DNA of 64,000 nt from Clostridia bacterium. GTDB taxonomy: Bacteria; Bacillota; Clostridia; Oscillospirales; Acutalibacteraceae. Below the pieces are notes generated by a model. The model was given only the letters and a program-made list of their open reading frames with translations, ran no database searches and was not told the origin of the DNA. The translations under genes and the position numbers were made by a program. Below are positions 44,455 to 54,300 of this stretch, piece after piece (position 1 is the stretch's first letter; every line of letters starts with the position of its first letter). The stretch spans positions 1 to 64,000 of the forward strand of contig JAFUQS010000072.1 of NCBI GenBank assembly GCA_017472225.1. The letters are read 5' to 3'.

Positions 44455-46707
44455 ATGATAATTGTGTTGATTAAGGAGAAGAAAAAATTTGCGGTATACA
44501 CCCGGAAATCCCGCTTCACCGGAAAAGGCGAAAGCATAGACCACCAAAAAAATCAATGTTTGAACAAAATCCTGGAGGTCCACAGTGATATTTCAGAGAA
44601 CGATATCATTTATTTTGAAGATGAAGGCTTCAGTGGAAAAAATATAAAAAGACCCGGATTTCAAAAGATGAAAAAAATGATTGAAAACGGCGAAATTGCG
44701 GCTGTTTATGTCTATTCACTTGACCGACTCAGCCGAAGCATTTCAGATTTCAGCACCTTCTATAAGCTGCTGAAGGACCACAACATCAGCTTTGTCACAG
44801 TCAATGTCAGCTTTGACACGGGCACGGTAAGCGGTGAAACAATGCTGAATATGCTCACTGTTTTTTCGGAATTTGAAAGAAATATAATTGCTGAAAGAAT
44901 CAGGGATAATATGCATGAGCTTGCAAAAAGCGGCAGATGGCTCGGCGGCACAGCACCAACGGGCTATGTGAGCTGTGAAACCGAAGGCAGCTATGCCCTT
45001 GACGGACGGGTGCGAAAGGCCTTCAAGCTTAAAAAAGCTGAAGATGAGCTTTCAACAATCAGAATAATATTTGACAAGTACATTGAATTTGCTTCACAAA
45101 ATAAGCTCATAACCTACCTGATGAACGAAGACTATAAAACAAAAAATGATATATATTTTTCAAGACAAGCGATCAAATCTATCCTCACAAATCCTGTGTA
45201 TGCTGCAGCCGATGAGAATATGTATGATTATTTTTCCTGTCTGGGAGCAAACATCTGCAGCCGGAAGGATGAATTCAACGGGAAGTACGGCATTATGGCA
45301 TACAACAAAACATTGCAGACAGACGGCAAATCGAACAAAAAGAAAAGCTACAGTGAATGGATTGTTGCCGTTGGAAAGCATGAACCGATAATAAGCAGTG
45401 ATCAGTGGTTAAAAGTGCAGAAAATTCTCAGATACAGAGGAAAAAGCTGTAAAAGCTATCCCCGAACCGAAACAGCTCTTTTATCAGGCCTTCTTTATTG
45501 CGGAAAATGCGGCAAGCATATGCGGCCCAAAGTGGGTGCAGCAAGAAAAGACGGCAGCAAACAATTTTCTTACAGATGTGTGCTTAAACAGGACAGTAAA
45601 AAGCAATTATGTACCGCCCGTAACATCGACGGCAACGGAATTGACTCGCTGATATCAGAAAAAATTTCTGAATTGCAAAAAGCTTTTAAAATTCATGCTT
45701 CGGACATAGCCGTTTTCAAGAAAAGAACAGACAAATCTGATATCGACCTTGACGCTGAAATCAAAAAAAGCGAAAAAGGTATTGCGGAAAAAAATAAAAA
45801 AATCAGAAATGCAGCAAAACAAGCTGCGGCATACGATATCAGCAACCCCGAGGATTCGGCAATGATAGATATTTTCAAAGAGCAGATAAAAGAGCTGATT
45901 GACGACAAAGCTGTGCTGGAAGCGAGAATCAGGAAGCTGCAGGCAGAAAAAGAAAGGTCAAGGGATCAGCTTTTCTGCCTTGAAGATTTTGCTGAGTCTC
46001 TTATATTACCCTGTCGGGATATGAGCTACGGAGAAAAGCTGAAGGTGATAAGAAGCGTTGTTGATTTTATTGTGTTTTATGAAGACACAAATTCGGCAGA
46101 CATAATCTTTAAGGGCTGCGGAATAACAAAAGAGGAATACTTCTCTTATTTAAAGCCGACAGGTATGGATAGCAAATGCTATTCTGTTCTGACAGACACA
46201 AAAGATGTTCAAGTAGCAATTAAAGGTACTTTTACACGAATTTTCGGAGAAAAAGGGTCGAGATTTGCTATTCCCGTGTCTGACATAATAAGGTTGCCTA
46301 TGGTTAATAATGCATTTTTGGGTAGTCAAATAAAATACTACAGAGAATTAAAAGGAATTACACAAGAAGAATTAGGGAAAGCTGTGGGAATATCAAAGTA
46401 CACAATAAGACGAATAGAAAATCAAGAAATGCTTTTAGTTAATCTTCCTTTGTTGGACAAGCTCATTACATATTTAGACATAGCAGATAAAATAACTTAT
46501 GAAGATGATTATTTAAGGTTTATAAAAAACAATCCTGTAAGTCAAATTAAAGCTTACAGGAAAAAGAAAAATATTACTATGTATCAATTGTCAGAGATTT
46601 TAAACACTTCATACTCTACAGTAAAAAAGTGGGAAAGCGGAAAACAAACAATTTCAAGAAAATGCTATGAACGATTAAAAAAATTACTTACATCTGATGT
46701 TCTTTAA
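44455..46707 (+). CDS. Large serine recombinase 1, fused to two Xre-type HTH domains
   Basis: The 750-residue protein has a resolvase domain with catalytic Ser19 (YTRKS), YSLDRLSRSISDF and ERNIIAERIRDNM, the recombinase domain, a zinc ribbon (LLYCGKCGKHMRPK) and a coiled coil (residues about 430-530). It should excise or integrate element A. At codon 575 the frame crosses AAATG (46174-46178) and enters element B, adding about 175 residues with HTH domains at about 621-655 (ITQEELGKAVGISKYTIRRI) and 698-745. Without element B it would stop at TGA after Lys574, close to the 562 residues of recombinase 2. Whether the fusion is active is unknown. Confidence 0.85.
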   Translation: MIIVLIKEKKKFAVYTRKSRFTGKGESIDHQKNQCLNKILEVHSDISENDIIYFEDEGFSGKNIKRPGFQKMKKMIENGEIAAVYVYSLDRLSRSISDFSTFYKLLKDHNISFVTVNVSFDTGTVSGETMLNMLTVFSEFERNIIAERIRDNMHELAKSGRWLGGTAPTGYVSCETEGSYALDGRVRKAFKLKKAEDELSTIRIIFDKYIEFASQNKLITYLMNEDYKTKNDIYFSRQAIKSILTNPVYAAADENMYDYFSCLGANICSRKDEFNGKYGIMAYNKTLQTDGKSNKKKSYSEWIVAVGKHEPIISSDQWLKVQKILRYRGKSCKSYPRTETALLSGLLYCGKCGKHMRPKVGAARKDGSKQFSYRCVLKQDSKKQLCTARNIDGNGIDSLISEKISELQKAFKIHASDIAVFKKRTDKSDIDLDAEIKKSEKGIAEKNKKIRNAAKQAAAYDISNPEDSAMIDIFKEQIKELIDDKAVLEARIRKLQAEKERSRDQLFCLEDFAESLILPCRDMSYGEKLKVIRSVVDFIVFYEDTNSADIIFKGCGITKEEYFSYLKPTGMDSKCYSVLTDTKDVQVAIKGTFTRIFGEKGSRFAIPVSDIIRLPMVNNAFLGSQIKYYRELKGITQEELGKAVGISKYTIRRIENQEMLLVNLPLLDKLITYLDIADKITYEDDYLRFIKNNPVSQIKAYRKKKNITMYQLSEILNTSYSTVKKWESGKQTISRKCYERLKKLLTSDVL
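46170..46182 (+). repeat. Middle att-like core between elements A and B
   Basis: TAGC-AAATG-CTAT shares AAATGCTAT (46174-46182) with attL (39942-39950), and its left half ATAG(C)AAATG resembles attR ATAG(A)AAATG. It therefore looks like element A right end joined to element B left end. Confidence 0.65.
46300..46707 (+). CDS. Two-HTH regulator at the left end of element B (internal start within the recombinase 1 fusion)
   Basis: ATG 46300 follows TAAGG by 7 bases and would give a 135-residue protein consisting of two Xre-type HTH domains (GSQIKYYRELKGITQEEL; QIKAYRKKKNITMYQLSEIL). In the current arrangement the same codons form the C-terminus of recombinase 1. A stand-alone product may regulate element B or act as directionality factor. 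Only transcript or protein data can show which form exists. Confidence 0.45.
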   Translation: MVNNAFLGSQIKYYRELKGITQEELGKAVGISKYTIRRIENQEMLLVNLPLLDKLITYLDIADKITYEDDYLRFIKNNPVSQIKAYRKKKNITMYQLSEILNTSYSTVKKWESGKQTISRKCYERLKKLLTSDVL

Positions 46708-46864
46708 GATAGGACAATGTATGCTCCAAAGTTTTTTGCTTGTCGGTTTCGCTGATTTCAAGATTTTTAATTGTTTCTATAATAAGACATGCCTTAAAAT
46801 CTGCACAGCGGTCATTTAATATATGTACTTTATCTTCACTTGGAAAACGGATATAATAATTCAT
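46688..46864 (-). CDS. Small hypothetical protein in element B
   Basis: A 58-residue frame from ATG 46864 has GAGGTG at 6 bases and overlaps the end of the HTH region convergently by 20 bases. It begins MNYYIRFPSEDKVHILNDR and has helical ends. No family is recognised; it is a second candidate for a small accessory recombination protein. Confidence 0.45.
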   Translation of the reverse strand: MNYYIRFPSEDKVHILNDRCADFKACLIIETIKNLEISETDKQKTLEHTLSYLKEHQM

Positions 46865-46966
46865 CGAATACACCTCACTAAAGTGTATTCAAAAAATGTA
46901 AAAATTTGCTTGTCCTCATTAAAAATTAAATATTCCATACCCCAAGCCAACATATATGCAAAAAGC

Positions 46967-46998
46967 GGAGAGTAAAACCTGTTCAGGTTCTACTCTCC
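46967..46998. terminator. Hairpin downstream of the M48 gene
   Basis: GGAGAGTA(A)AACCTG and AGGTT(C)TACTCTCC form a long stem with a short loop between the M48 gene end and the 58-residue gene. Confidence 0.6.
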
Positions 46999-47048
46999 TA
47001 AACTTTTTGCACTTTATCTATTAAGGGGTAAGGGATATTATGGCTTAG

Positions 47049-47927
47049 TCAAGCCGTTTTTGTCAGCATATTTTCTAATCTTTCAATCCTTGCAGATGTA
47101 TAAGGGTGCGAAGCCTTTAATCTTTCAGTAAGTGTTGCTTTTCTTGGTATTGATATTTTGCTGATTACATACAAAGAACTTTTAAGTTCATCACCAAAAC
47201 CGATTAAATAAGCATATTCATCGGCTAAATATTCACTGTATCTGCTGTTTAAAGCAATTATCACATCGCCGATAAAAAGGAACAAAAATATTGAAACATC
47301 GATTAAAAGCCTTGAAAGGAAAGCAACAAAAGCAATAGCCAAAATTACAACATTCTTTCCGCTTAAAGCATTTGAAACGGCCTGAATAATATTCATAACA
47401 AGCCTCAAAACAAAGATAATAAGAGAGAAAAAGCCATTACCAACTAACTTAATAAGCAAAGCCTTTGTATCACCGTTTGCCATGTGTCCGAGTTCGTGAG
47501 CAAGTATGCCCTTTAATTCATCCGCACTGAAAGCATATATTGCCCCTCTTGTAACTGCAACAGTTTTTCTGCCGACTGCAAAAGCATTTACAGCCATGCT
47601 GTCAGTAACATATAATTCAATATCTTGATTGATGTTTGGTGTAAAGTTCTTTGCTTCTTCGAAAACTTCCTCAAATATAGGGAGTAAATAATCTTTATCA
47701 TCTTGTGTCTGAATCGGCTTTGCTCCTTCCATTATCCGCACAATAACCTCACCAACAGGAGATAAGGCAAGACCCACACAAGCACCATATATTAAAGCTG
47801 TTAGTATAAGACTGATTAAAATATCACTTGTAAACAGATAAACAACGAAAACAGCAAAAGAAAAATAGAAATAAAACCATATAAGATATGCCCAATTAGA
47901 TTTGAAAAATCCACCGTTACTTTTCAT
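47049..47927 (-). CDS. M48-family (HtpX-like) membrane zinc protease
   Basis: The 292-residue protein has two N-terminal membrane helices, the zinc motif HELGH (in LAHELGHMANGDTKALL), helices after it, and EYLADEYAYLIG with the third ligand Glu. HtpX-type enzymes degrade misfolded membrane proteins. ATG 47927 is preferred with GAGGTG upstream. A copy inside a mobile element is unusual for a housekeeping protease; it could process an element-encoded membrane protein. Confidence 0.85.
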   Translation of the reverse strand: MKSNGGFFKSNWAYLIWFYFYFSFAVFVVYLFTSDILISLILTALIYGACVGLALSPVGEVIVRIMEGAKPIQTQDDKDYLLPIFEEVFEEAKNFTPNINQDIELYVTDSMAVNAFAVGRKTVAVTRGAIYAFSADELKGILAHELGHMANGDTKALLIKLVGNGFFSLIIFVLRLVMNIIQAVSNALSGKNVVILAIAFVAFLSRLLIDVSIFLFLFIGDVIIALNSRYSEYLADEYAYLIGFGDELKSSLYVISKISIPRKATLTERLKASHPYTSARIERLENMLTKTA

Positions 47928-48020
47928 TAGTAAGTCACCTCGATTTATTGATAATATAGAGAAATAAACTATATTTTGCTTAAGCCTCGTAACTGCCAAA
48001 CTTATGCTTTTTTATCATTT

Positions 48021-48059
48021 GTCAAGGTCGGATTTTAATCCGCTTGTTTTAACCTTGAC
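48021..48059. repeat. Inverted repeat between M48 and coupling protein genes
   Basis: GTCAAGGT (48021-48028) and ACCTTGAC (48052-48059) are perfectly complementary, with an inner GGATT/AATCC pair. It may be a weak terminator for the coupling protein gene or an operator for the M48 gene. Confidence 0.45.
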
Positions 48060-48109
48060 AAAGATAAATAAAGCATAATATCATTAAAAACGAGGATAAG
48101 CAAATAAAA

Positions 48110-49456
48110 CTAAAACGGTTTGTTTATACTGATTTTAGAATGAAAATTCATATCCTTTGACATAAAAATTCCTTTACCAACTTGCAAAGCCTTAATATCG
48201 TCAGGATGATAATAAAACTCTCGAACTCTCCTTGCACTGCCTAAACCTGTGTCGGATGTTTCAAAAAAGTATTTTCCCTGTTGCAACTGATATGTAACAT
48301 CAATAGTGGATTTTGTTCCGAGTACATTCGCCCAATGTTCAGAATTAACTGCACTATTTTGACGAAGAACAATATAATTATTTGTATTCTCAATTACTTG
48401 TTCCTTAAATGCTTCATTACAAGCAAAATCTAAATCTGCAAGACTTTGTGTTGCAAGCATAGATGTAATATTAGCACTCCTTGACTTGTTAATTAGGTCT
48501 ATTAAAGCAGTTGAAGCATAGCTGTTAATCTCATCAAAAATATAAAAGGCTCTTTCAAGTCCTGAATTAAAGCATTTGTTTACTGCCTGTTTAGCATCAA
48601 TTAAAATAAGTCTTCCCATTAAAGGTGAAATTTCGGGATAAAGCAAAGGATTTAAAACAAATAATATAACCGCATTTTCTTTAATAGCTGTATATATGTC
48701 TATTCCTTCATCTGCAAAGATAGAGCCAAACTCGCTTTCTGCAATAGTGCTGAATCTTGCCGAAGCACTTTGAGCAATTTTACCGCATACTTTTGAAATT
48801 TCAAGATTTAATAAATGTGTATTTTTATCAATCTCATCTTGCTTCAAAAGATTAGCACTTAAAGCATTAAATCTTTCAATTGCCATATTATTGATGATAG
48901 CATTAAATGAAATAGGAACATTGTTCTGTTGTAACAATATAATAAGCCTTTGCAGATACCTTTCTGTATTTAATTTGTAATGTTCTTCGCTCCATTCGGT
49001 CATATTGATTAGCATATCTTTGCACATAGTCGGTGAAGCATTGCGAAACGGATTGTATTTTGCAGAGTGCAAAGGGTCTGAAAGAGAAACAACATACAAC
49101 TTACTATCTTTACAAAAATGCTTTGTAACTTCTAAAATCGACCCTGTACCAATATCCCCTTTGCCGTCAACAATAAGCATAGGATAATTGCTTTCAGCTC
49201 CGTGCTTTATAAAATTAGAAAGCGCAACTGTTTTTCCACTGCCTGTTGTACCGCATACAAAACAATGCTTACAGTTGTCGGGAATATATACAGGTCTTTT
49301 GTGGCTGTAACCTATAAAAGTACCTGTCTTTACAGTAGGAACATTTGATTTATCTCTTTTATGCATAATTTTTAACTCTTTCCAAAAATTAAAATGCTTT
49401 CTGATTGTTCTGCTTCTTCTTGAAGTAAACATCATAAAGAACAAAGCTATTACCAT
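48110..49456 (-). CDS. VirD4/TraG-like coupling ATPase (conjugation type)
   Basis: The 448-residue protein has an N-terminal hydrophobic segment, Walker A GTTGSGKT (in CGTTGSGKTVALSNFI), PMLIVDGKGDIG, the acidic Walker B-like segment FYIFDEINSYA and SMLATQSLADLDF as in type IV coupling and HerA-like proteins. Such ATPases carry DNA-protein complexes to a conjugation channel. ATG 49456 lacks a ribosome binding site. A well-placed ATG at 49520, after GAGGTGAGG, reads MDLISFI and then runs in the wrong phase into a stop, so a one-base frameshift may have separated the true start. Confidence 0.75.
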   Translation of the reverse strand: MVIALFFMMFTSRRSRTIRKHFNFWKELKIMHKRDKSNVPTVKTGTFIGYSHKRPVYIPDNCKHCFVCGTTGSGKTVALSNFIKHGAESNYPMLIVDGKGDIGTGSILEVTKHFCKDSKLYVVSLSDPLHSAKYNPFRNASPTMCKDMLINMTEWSEEHYKLNTERYLQRLIILLQQNNVPISFNAIINNMAIERFNALSANLLKQDEIDKNTHLLNLEISKVCGKIAQSASARFSTIAESEFGSIFADEGIDIYTAIKENAVILFVLNPLLYPEISPLMGRLILIDAKQAVNKCFNSGLERAFYIFDEINSYASTALIDLINKSRSANITSMLATQSLADLDFACNEAFKEQVIENTNNYIVLRQNSAVNSEHWANVLGTKSTIDVTYQLQQGKYFFETSDTGLGSARRVREFYYHPDDIKALQVGKGIFMSKDMNFHSKISINKPF

Positions 49457-49506
49457 AACAGTAATTAAAATATGATTGCTGTATTTGGTTATACCGATTT
49501 ATAAAA

Positions 49507-50142
49507 CTAATCAAATCCATTTTTCCTCACCTCTGAAAGTTCAATAATTTTAATATTAGGGTAGTCCCCTTTCATAACAGAAAGAAAACTTGCAATACTT
49601 GTATGCTTATTGGGTACGACCCATATTTGTATGTAATAGTCTGTAAAATTAGATATAATATTTTTAGAAAATCTGTCCTTAGATTTCATGTTGAGTTCAA
49701 CCTCAACACAGAAAAGATTTCCGTCTTTTGTAAATACAAAATCGGGTCTGTGCTTACGAACTCCAAAACCGTCCTTTTGATGTAACTGCTTTTCAGTCAG
49801 CATATCCGAAAAAGCAATACCAAACTTTTTATTAAAATATATAGCTGTATCTAATACTGCAATATCGTGCGTGATTTGTTCAATTCGTATCTGCTCGGCT
49901 CTGTCGGGTGCATTTATCAATCTTCTGCCCGAAGCTGTAAGGCTGTAAATGCCGGGGATTCCGTATATAATTCTCTTTCTGCTTAAAAGCCCAGCATTTA
50001 TTAACTTATGAAGCCTTCTGTCACAAGCTCTCTGACCTGTAAAACCGCATAAAGCACAAATGTGCTTACCTGTAACAACTCGCCAACGGTCAACTTCCTT
50101 TAAAATCAAATAATCACGCTCAACTAATCTGACACCACTCAC
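49507..50142 (-). CDS. Replication-relaxation family protein
   Basis: The 211-residue protein has a winged-helix start (LVERDYLILKEVDRWRVVTG, LCGFTGQRACDRRLHKLINA) and an alpha/beta domain (RPDFVFTKDGNLFCVEVELN) matching the plasmid replication-relaxation family (PF13814) as I know it. Such proteins are often found with VirD4-like ATPases on mobilisable elements. It is directly upstream of the coupling ATPase gene in the same direction. It could nick or bind an origin such as the palindromes at 50.2-50.7 kb. Confidence 0.7.
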   Translation of the reverse strand: MSGVRLVERDYLILKEVDRWRVVTGKHICALCGFTGQRACDRRLHKLINAGLLSRKRIIYGIPGIYSLTASGRRLINAPDRAEQIRIEQITHDIAVLDTAIYFNKKFGIAFSDMLTEKQLHQKDGFGVRKHRPDFVFTKDGNLFCVEVELNMKSKDRFSKNIISNFTDYYIQIWVVPNKHTSIASFLSVMKGDYPNIKIIELSEVRKNGFD

Positions 50143-50886
50143 AAAATCACCACCAACAAAAAAGCCTGTCTATATTAAAATTTATGAATGTTCTTATATA
50201 AAAAGAACATATATTTAAACTAAAACATTTAATATGCGCCTGTAACCTCTGTGCAATTACTTACAGGCAACCCCGAAATGTAATTGCACAGACAAAAAAC
50301 TACAGCCTAAAAGGCAAAACAAGCAATACAGGAAACTATATTCACTGCTTCGCAGTAGTGCTTTTCCCATTAGGGTGCGAAAAAGCATATTGCCGAAATT
50401 TCAGACAATAATTTGTTCTGAAATTATCGGCAATAAAAAGCTGTAAAAAGTCACAGGCACATATTAAATATCTAATCTCTATATATAACTATTATACCAA
50501 CTAACCCCTATACTAACTACACTACTAAACTAATAAACAAAAACTAATAAGTAAAACAAATGAAAAATATATAAATATAAAAAATAAAACTAACTATCAC
50601 ACAACACACAAAAAACAAAACAACAAGGTAGCAACTGCAAATACAATAATATGAGATGTAACAACATGATGAGAGGGTGAGGTCTCGGGAACTTTTTGCC
50701 GAGACCTCACCCTATCGTTGTTGCTCGAATGTGTTGTATTTAAAGCAGTTGCGGACTGTTATATATTTTTCAAATATTCTTAAAAGTGTTCTTTTGTGAT
50801 AGGAACACTTTTGTTACAACAAAAAAGAACACTAACACGCAAAAACAGACAAGCTTTTACAACCTGTCTGTGTTCTAAAAAAATAT
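50143..50886. other. Gene-free AT-rich region with a cluster of large palindromes; candidate oriT or replication origin
   Basis: About 740 bases have no gene but four inverted repeats: CTGTGCAATTAC/GTAATTGCACAG (50249-50260 and 50280-50291), interlocked with CCTGTAA/TTACAGG (50239-50267); ACTGC/GCAGT (50344-50356); ATTGCCGA..TTTCAGA with TCTGAAAT..TCGGCAAT (50389-50434); and GGGTGAGGTCTCGG/CCGAGACCTCACCC (50675-50712). They lie between the relaxation gene and an Xre gene, where an origin would be expected. Confidence 0.5.
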
Positions 50887-51207
50887 TTAATTTGTTAATT
50901 CAATTCCCAAACGGATTAAATCTTTAATAAGTTGTTCTTTTTCCTTAGGTACATTTTGAAGGATAGAAAGTATAGAATCCCATTCGCACTTATCGACTTC
51001 GCCTTTAATAATATAATCTAAACTTAAACCTAAAATGTTACTTAAATTTACAAGGTTTTCTATTGAAAGACCTGCAATGCCTCTTTCGACTTCACTAAAA
51101 TGCTTAACAGAAATGCCAAGATGTTCTGATACTACTTCCTGTGTAAGGAGCAACTTTTTTCTCCTTGTTTTTATTCTTAATCCCATTTCTTTTTTATAGT
51201 CTATCAT
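50887..51207 (-). CDS. Xre-family regulator of element B
   Basis: The 106-residue protein has one HTH domain (RIKTRRKKLLLTQEVVSEHL, GISVKHFSEVERG) and a helical C-terminus of about 40 residues. AGGTGAT precedes ATG 51207. It is divergent from the M4 protease gene and close to the palindrome cluster, so it may control the element. Target sites were not identified. Confidence 0.85.
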   Translation of the reverse strand: MIDYKKEMGLRIKTRRKKLLLTQEVVSEHLGISVKHFSEVERGIAGLSIENLVNLSNILGLSLDYIIKGEVDKCEWDSILSILQNVPKEKEQLIKDLIRLGIELTN

Positions 51208-51272
51208 ATAATCACCTAACCTAATATGTAAATTTTAACATAACTTAATACGGCTAAAAACAAGGCGGTATG

Positions 51273-51301
51273 TTGACAAACTAAACCTTTAATGTTAATA
51301 T
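51273..51301 (+). promoter_or_regulatory. Promoter of the M4-like protease gene
   Basis: TTGACA (51273-51278), 17 bases and TAATAT (51296-51301) lie about 55 bases before ATG 51357. Confidence 0.65.
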
Positions 51302-51356
51302 TAAATTGAAGTATTGATTATTATAAACATTTTTAAAAGAAAGGTCGGTAAAAAAC

Positions 51357-54300
51357 ATGGAAAACAAAAACACTCGAAAGAAGAAAACTATTTTAATTCT
51401 TATAGCAATTTTAATTACTATTCTAATTGTTACAACAATAGGAATCAGCTTCCTTAAAAAAAGCAACAGCAGTATTGAAAAAGAGTTAGATAACATTGTA
51501 ATGCTAAATGATGGAGAACTGCCTGACATTACAATGAACGCTGAAGGCAATCCCTCTTTTATTTCAGGTGCTTATAGCGATAAAATTGTAACTGATTTTG
51601 ATAGTGCAATCGACTCTTTGAATGATGTAAAAAATTTAATGGGAATAGAAAACCCTAGTGAAGAATATAAGGAAAAGGAATTGACAACATCTGATAGTGG
51701 TTTTTTTTACAAGATACAGCAATATTATGAAGGAATACCAGTGTATGGAATAGAATTGATTATAGTAACAGATTTTTACGGAAAGACCACTTGTTTAGTT
51801 GGAGACTATAAAAAAATTAATATTTCAACTAAACCGAATATAAGTGAAAATGAAGCAAGAAAAATAATAGGTTGCGATGAAAACGCTGAATTAGAATTAT
51901 GTGTTTATGCTTTAGATGTTGAACCAGTTTTGTGTTGGCATAAGTTAGGCTTAAATGAAGTGTTCATTTCGGCTTATTCTGGAGAAATGGTTACCACTAT
52001 TACAAATATTCATACATTTTCTTCTGTTGGAAATGACTTGTATGACGTTTCTCGGTCTTTTGAGGTCGACAAAAACGGAAATACATATATAATGAGAGAT
52101 ACTACAAGAGGTATAAACGTTTACAATGATAACAACTTAACGACAAAAGCAGAAATAGATAATTTGACATTCTCAAATATTTTAAAACATGCTACTATCA
52201 TACAAAGTAATGATAATGTATGGAATGATAAAGAAAGTGTTCAAGCTATGTATGCTGTAAAAAATGCTATAGATTTTTATAAATCTAAAGTTCAACAAGC
52301 ATTTATCAATAATAAAATAAGTGAAATTAATGTTCTTGTAAATTATGGTCAAAACTATGAAAATGCTTTTAGTGCTACTGATGAAAAAAATCTCAGTACA
52401 ACTTATTTATGCATAGGTGATGGCAAAAACTATATTAACTGTTATGATGTATTATACCATGAATTTACGCATTCTATTATTACAGCAACCTGTAATTTGA
52501 AATACTTAAATCAATCTGGGGCAATTAATGAATCCTATGCTGATATATTGGGAAATTTATTAGAAGACAGTGACGATTGGTTAATTGGTGAAGATTTAGG
52601 TTCTGGAATAATAAGAAATTTACAGTCTCCTAGTGATTGTTTACAACCTGAAAAAGTAAATGACAACAATATGCATGCATATTGTTATGAAAATCATGAC
52701 CATTCTAAGTGCTACAAAAATCATAATCATAATGATGGTGGTTGTACAACTTGCGACTATGGAGGTGTACATACAAATAGTGGTATTATAAATCATGCTG
52801 CATATTTAATGTGGGAAAATGGTATAGATAAATCGGAATTATTGTCATTATTTTGTAAGTCATTAGAATACATGACATCTAATACAAATTTTTTAGGATG
52901 CAGGTCAGCCGTTTTGCGGTCAGCAAGAGAATTAAATTTTTCAACAGACAAAATTACAATAATTGCAAATGCTTTTTCAAAAGTAGGCATTAAACCAAAT
53001 GTTGCTGATTCTCGAATTGCAAATGTTATTGGCAAAGTCGTAGATTCAGAAACGAAAGAGAGTATTAGTGATGTAAGGATTATCGTAAAGAGAGTTATAG
53101 GCGATAAAACAAGTGTTGCCGGAACTATTTCATATACAAATACTAAAGGTGAATTCAGTTTACTATTGCCTACAGGAGTTTATGAAATAACTTTATCTGT
53201 CGGAGGATATGAAGACTCTGTAATTGGTGATGTAAAAATTGACGATTGGGAAAAAGTTACTCTTAATGATATTCTTTTGAAAAAAGAAGAAATATTAATT
53301 GCGACAGGCACAGTCAAAGACAACGACACAAGCAAAGCTATCAAAGGTGTTACAGTTGAAGCTATTGACAATAAAAGTGACAGCTTCGACCCGATAGCAA
53401 CCACAACAACAGACGAAAACGGTAAGTTTACTTTAGAACTTCCGTATGGTAATTATTCTTTATCATTCAAGCATGAAAATTATGAGGAATATGAAATGTA
53501 CTTGAATAATATCAGTGCTAATAATGCTGTTTTACTTGAAGATGTGATACTTAATGCAAAAATCATAAAATTAACAGACGACTATGCTAAAAACCTTTGG
53601 GAAACAGCAAATGATATTTATTGTTCATGGGTAATTCATAGAGACCATAACGGATATACTGATTCAAGTGATAGTCTTGAGGTAGGTGCAGAGTTATTTG
53701 GTGGCGATACTGATTGGTTATATTATCATGTAAATCACAATGAAATTACTTCAGTTTCTCAGTTAAATAAGCATTTATCAAATTATTTTGATAGCAATAT
53801 CTGTAATGATATAACAAGTGATTTTATTGATGTTAATGGAAAACTGTATTCGAAAATGATAGACGGATTAGGAGACGATTTCAGAGTTTTTAAGGATGTA
53901 ACAGTAAAAGAACAGTCAGATAATACTGCGATTATATCAATAAATTTTTATGATATTGTTTATGGCGAAAGCTATAATATTGACCAAACATTACGCTATG
54001 AAAATGGCAAATGGATTTTTGCAGACTATTTTAATTATTGCTTTGGTAATTATAAAAGTGTTGATAGTAAAGACGATACATCAAACAATATAAATGAGGA
54101 GCCAATCCTATATGATTTAGATTTTATGATTACCAAAGAAAATGTTAGAGCATTCTTAAATGGTTGCCTAAATCATATTGAAGATTATAACGCTAGAATA
54201 TATTCGATAGATGTGTCGTACGATGTTGACCATTACGAATTTATGAAGGCTGAAATAAAAATTCAAACTACGGGTTTGTCAGAAGATAGCATTTATGTAT

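Larger units (their letters stand above)
39946..46178 (+). mobile_element. Skin element A (about 6.2 kb, glycan cargo and recombinase 1)
   Basis: It runs from the left core to the middle core at 46174-46178. It begins with CTATACAAAC and ends with the recombinase 1 codons AGC AAA TG, matching the AGA AAA TG end of recombinase 2 at the right core. Base composition resembles the chromosome. The division from element B is inferred. Confidence 0.65.
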
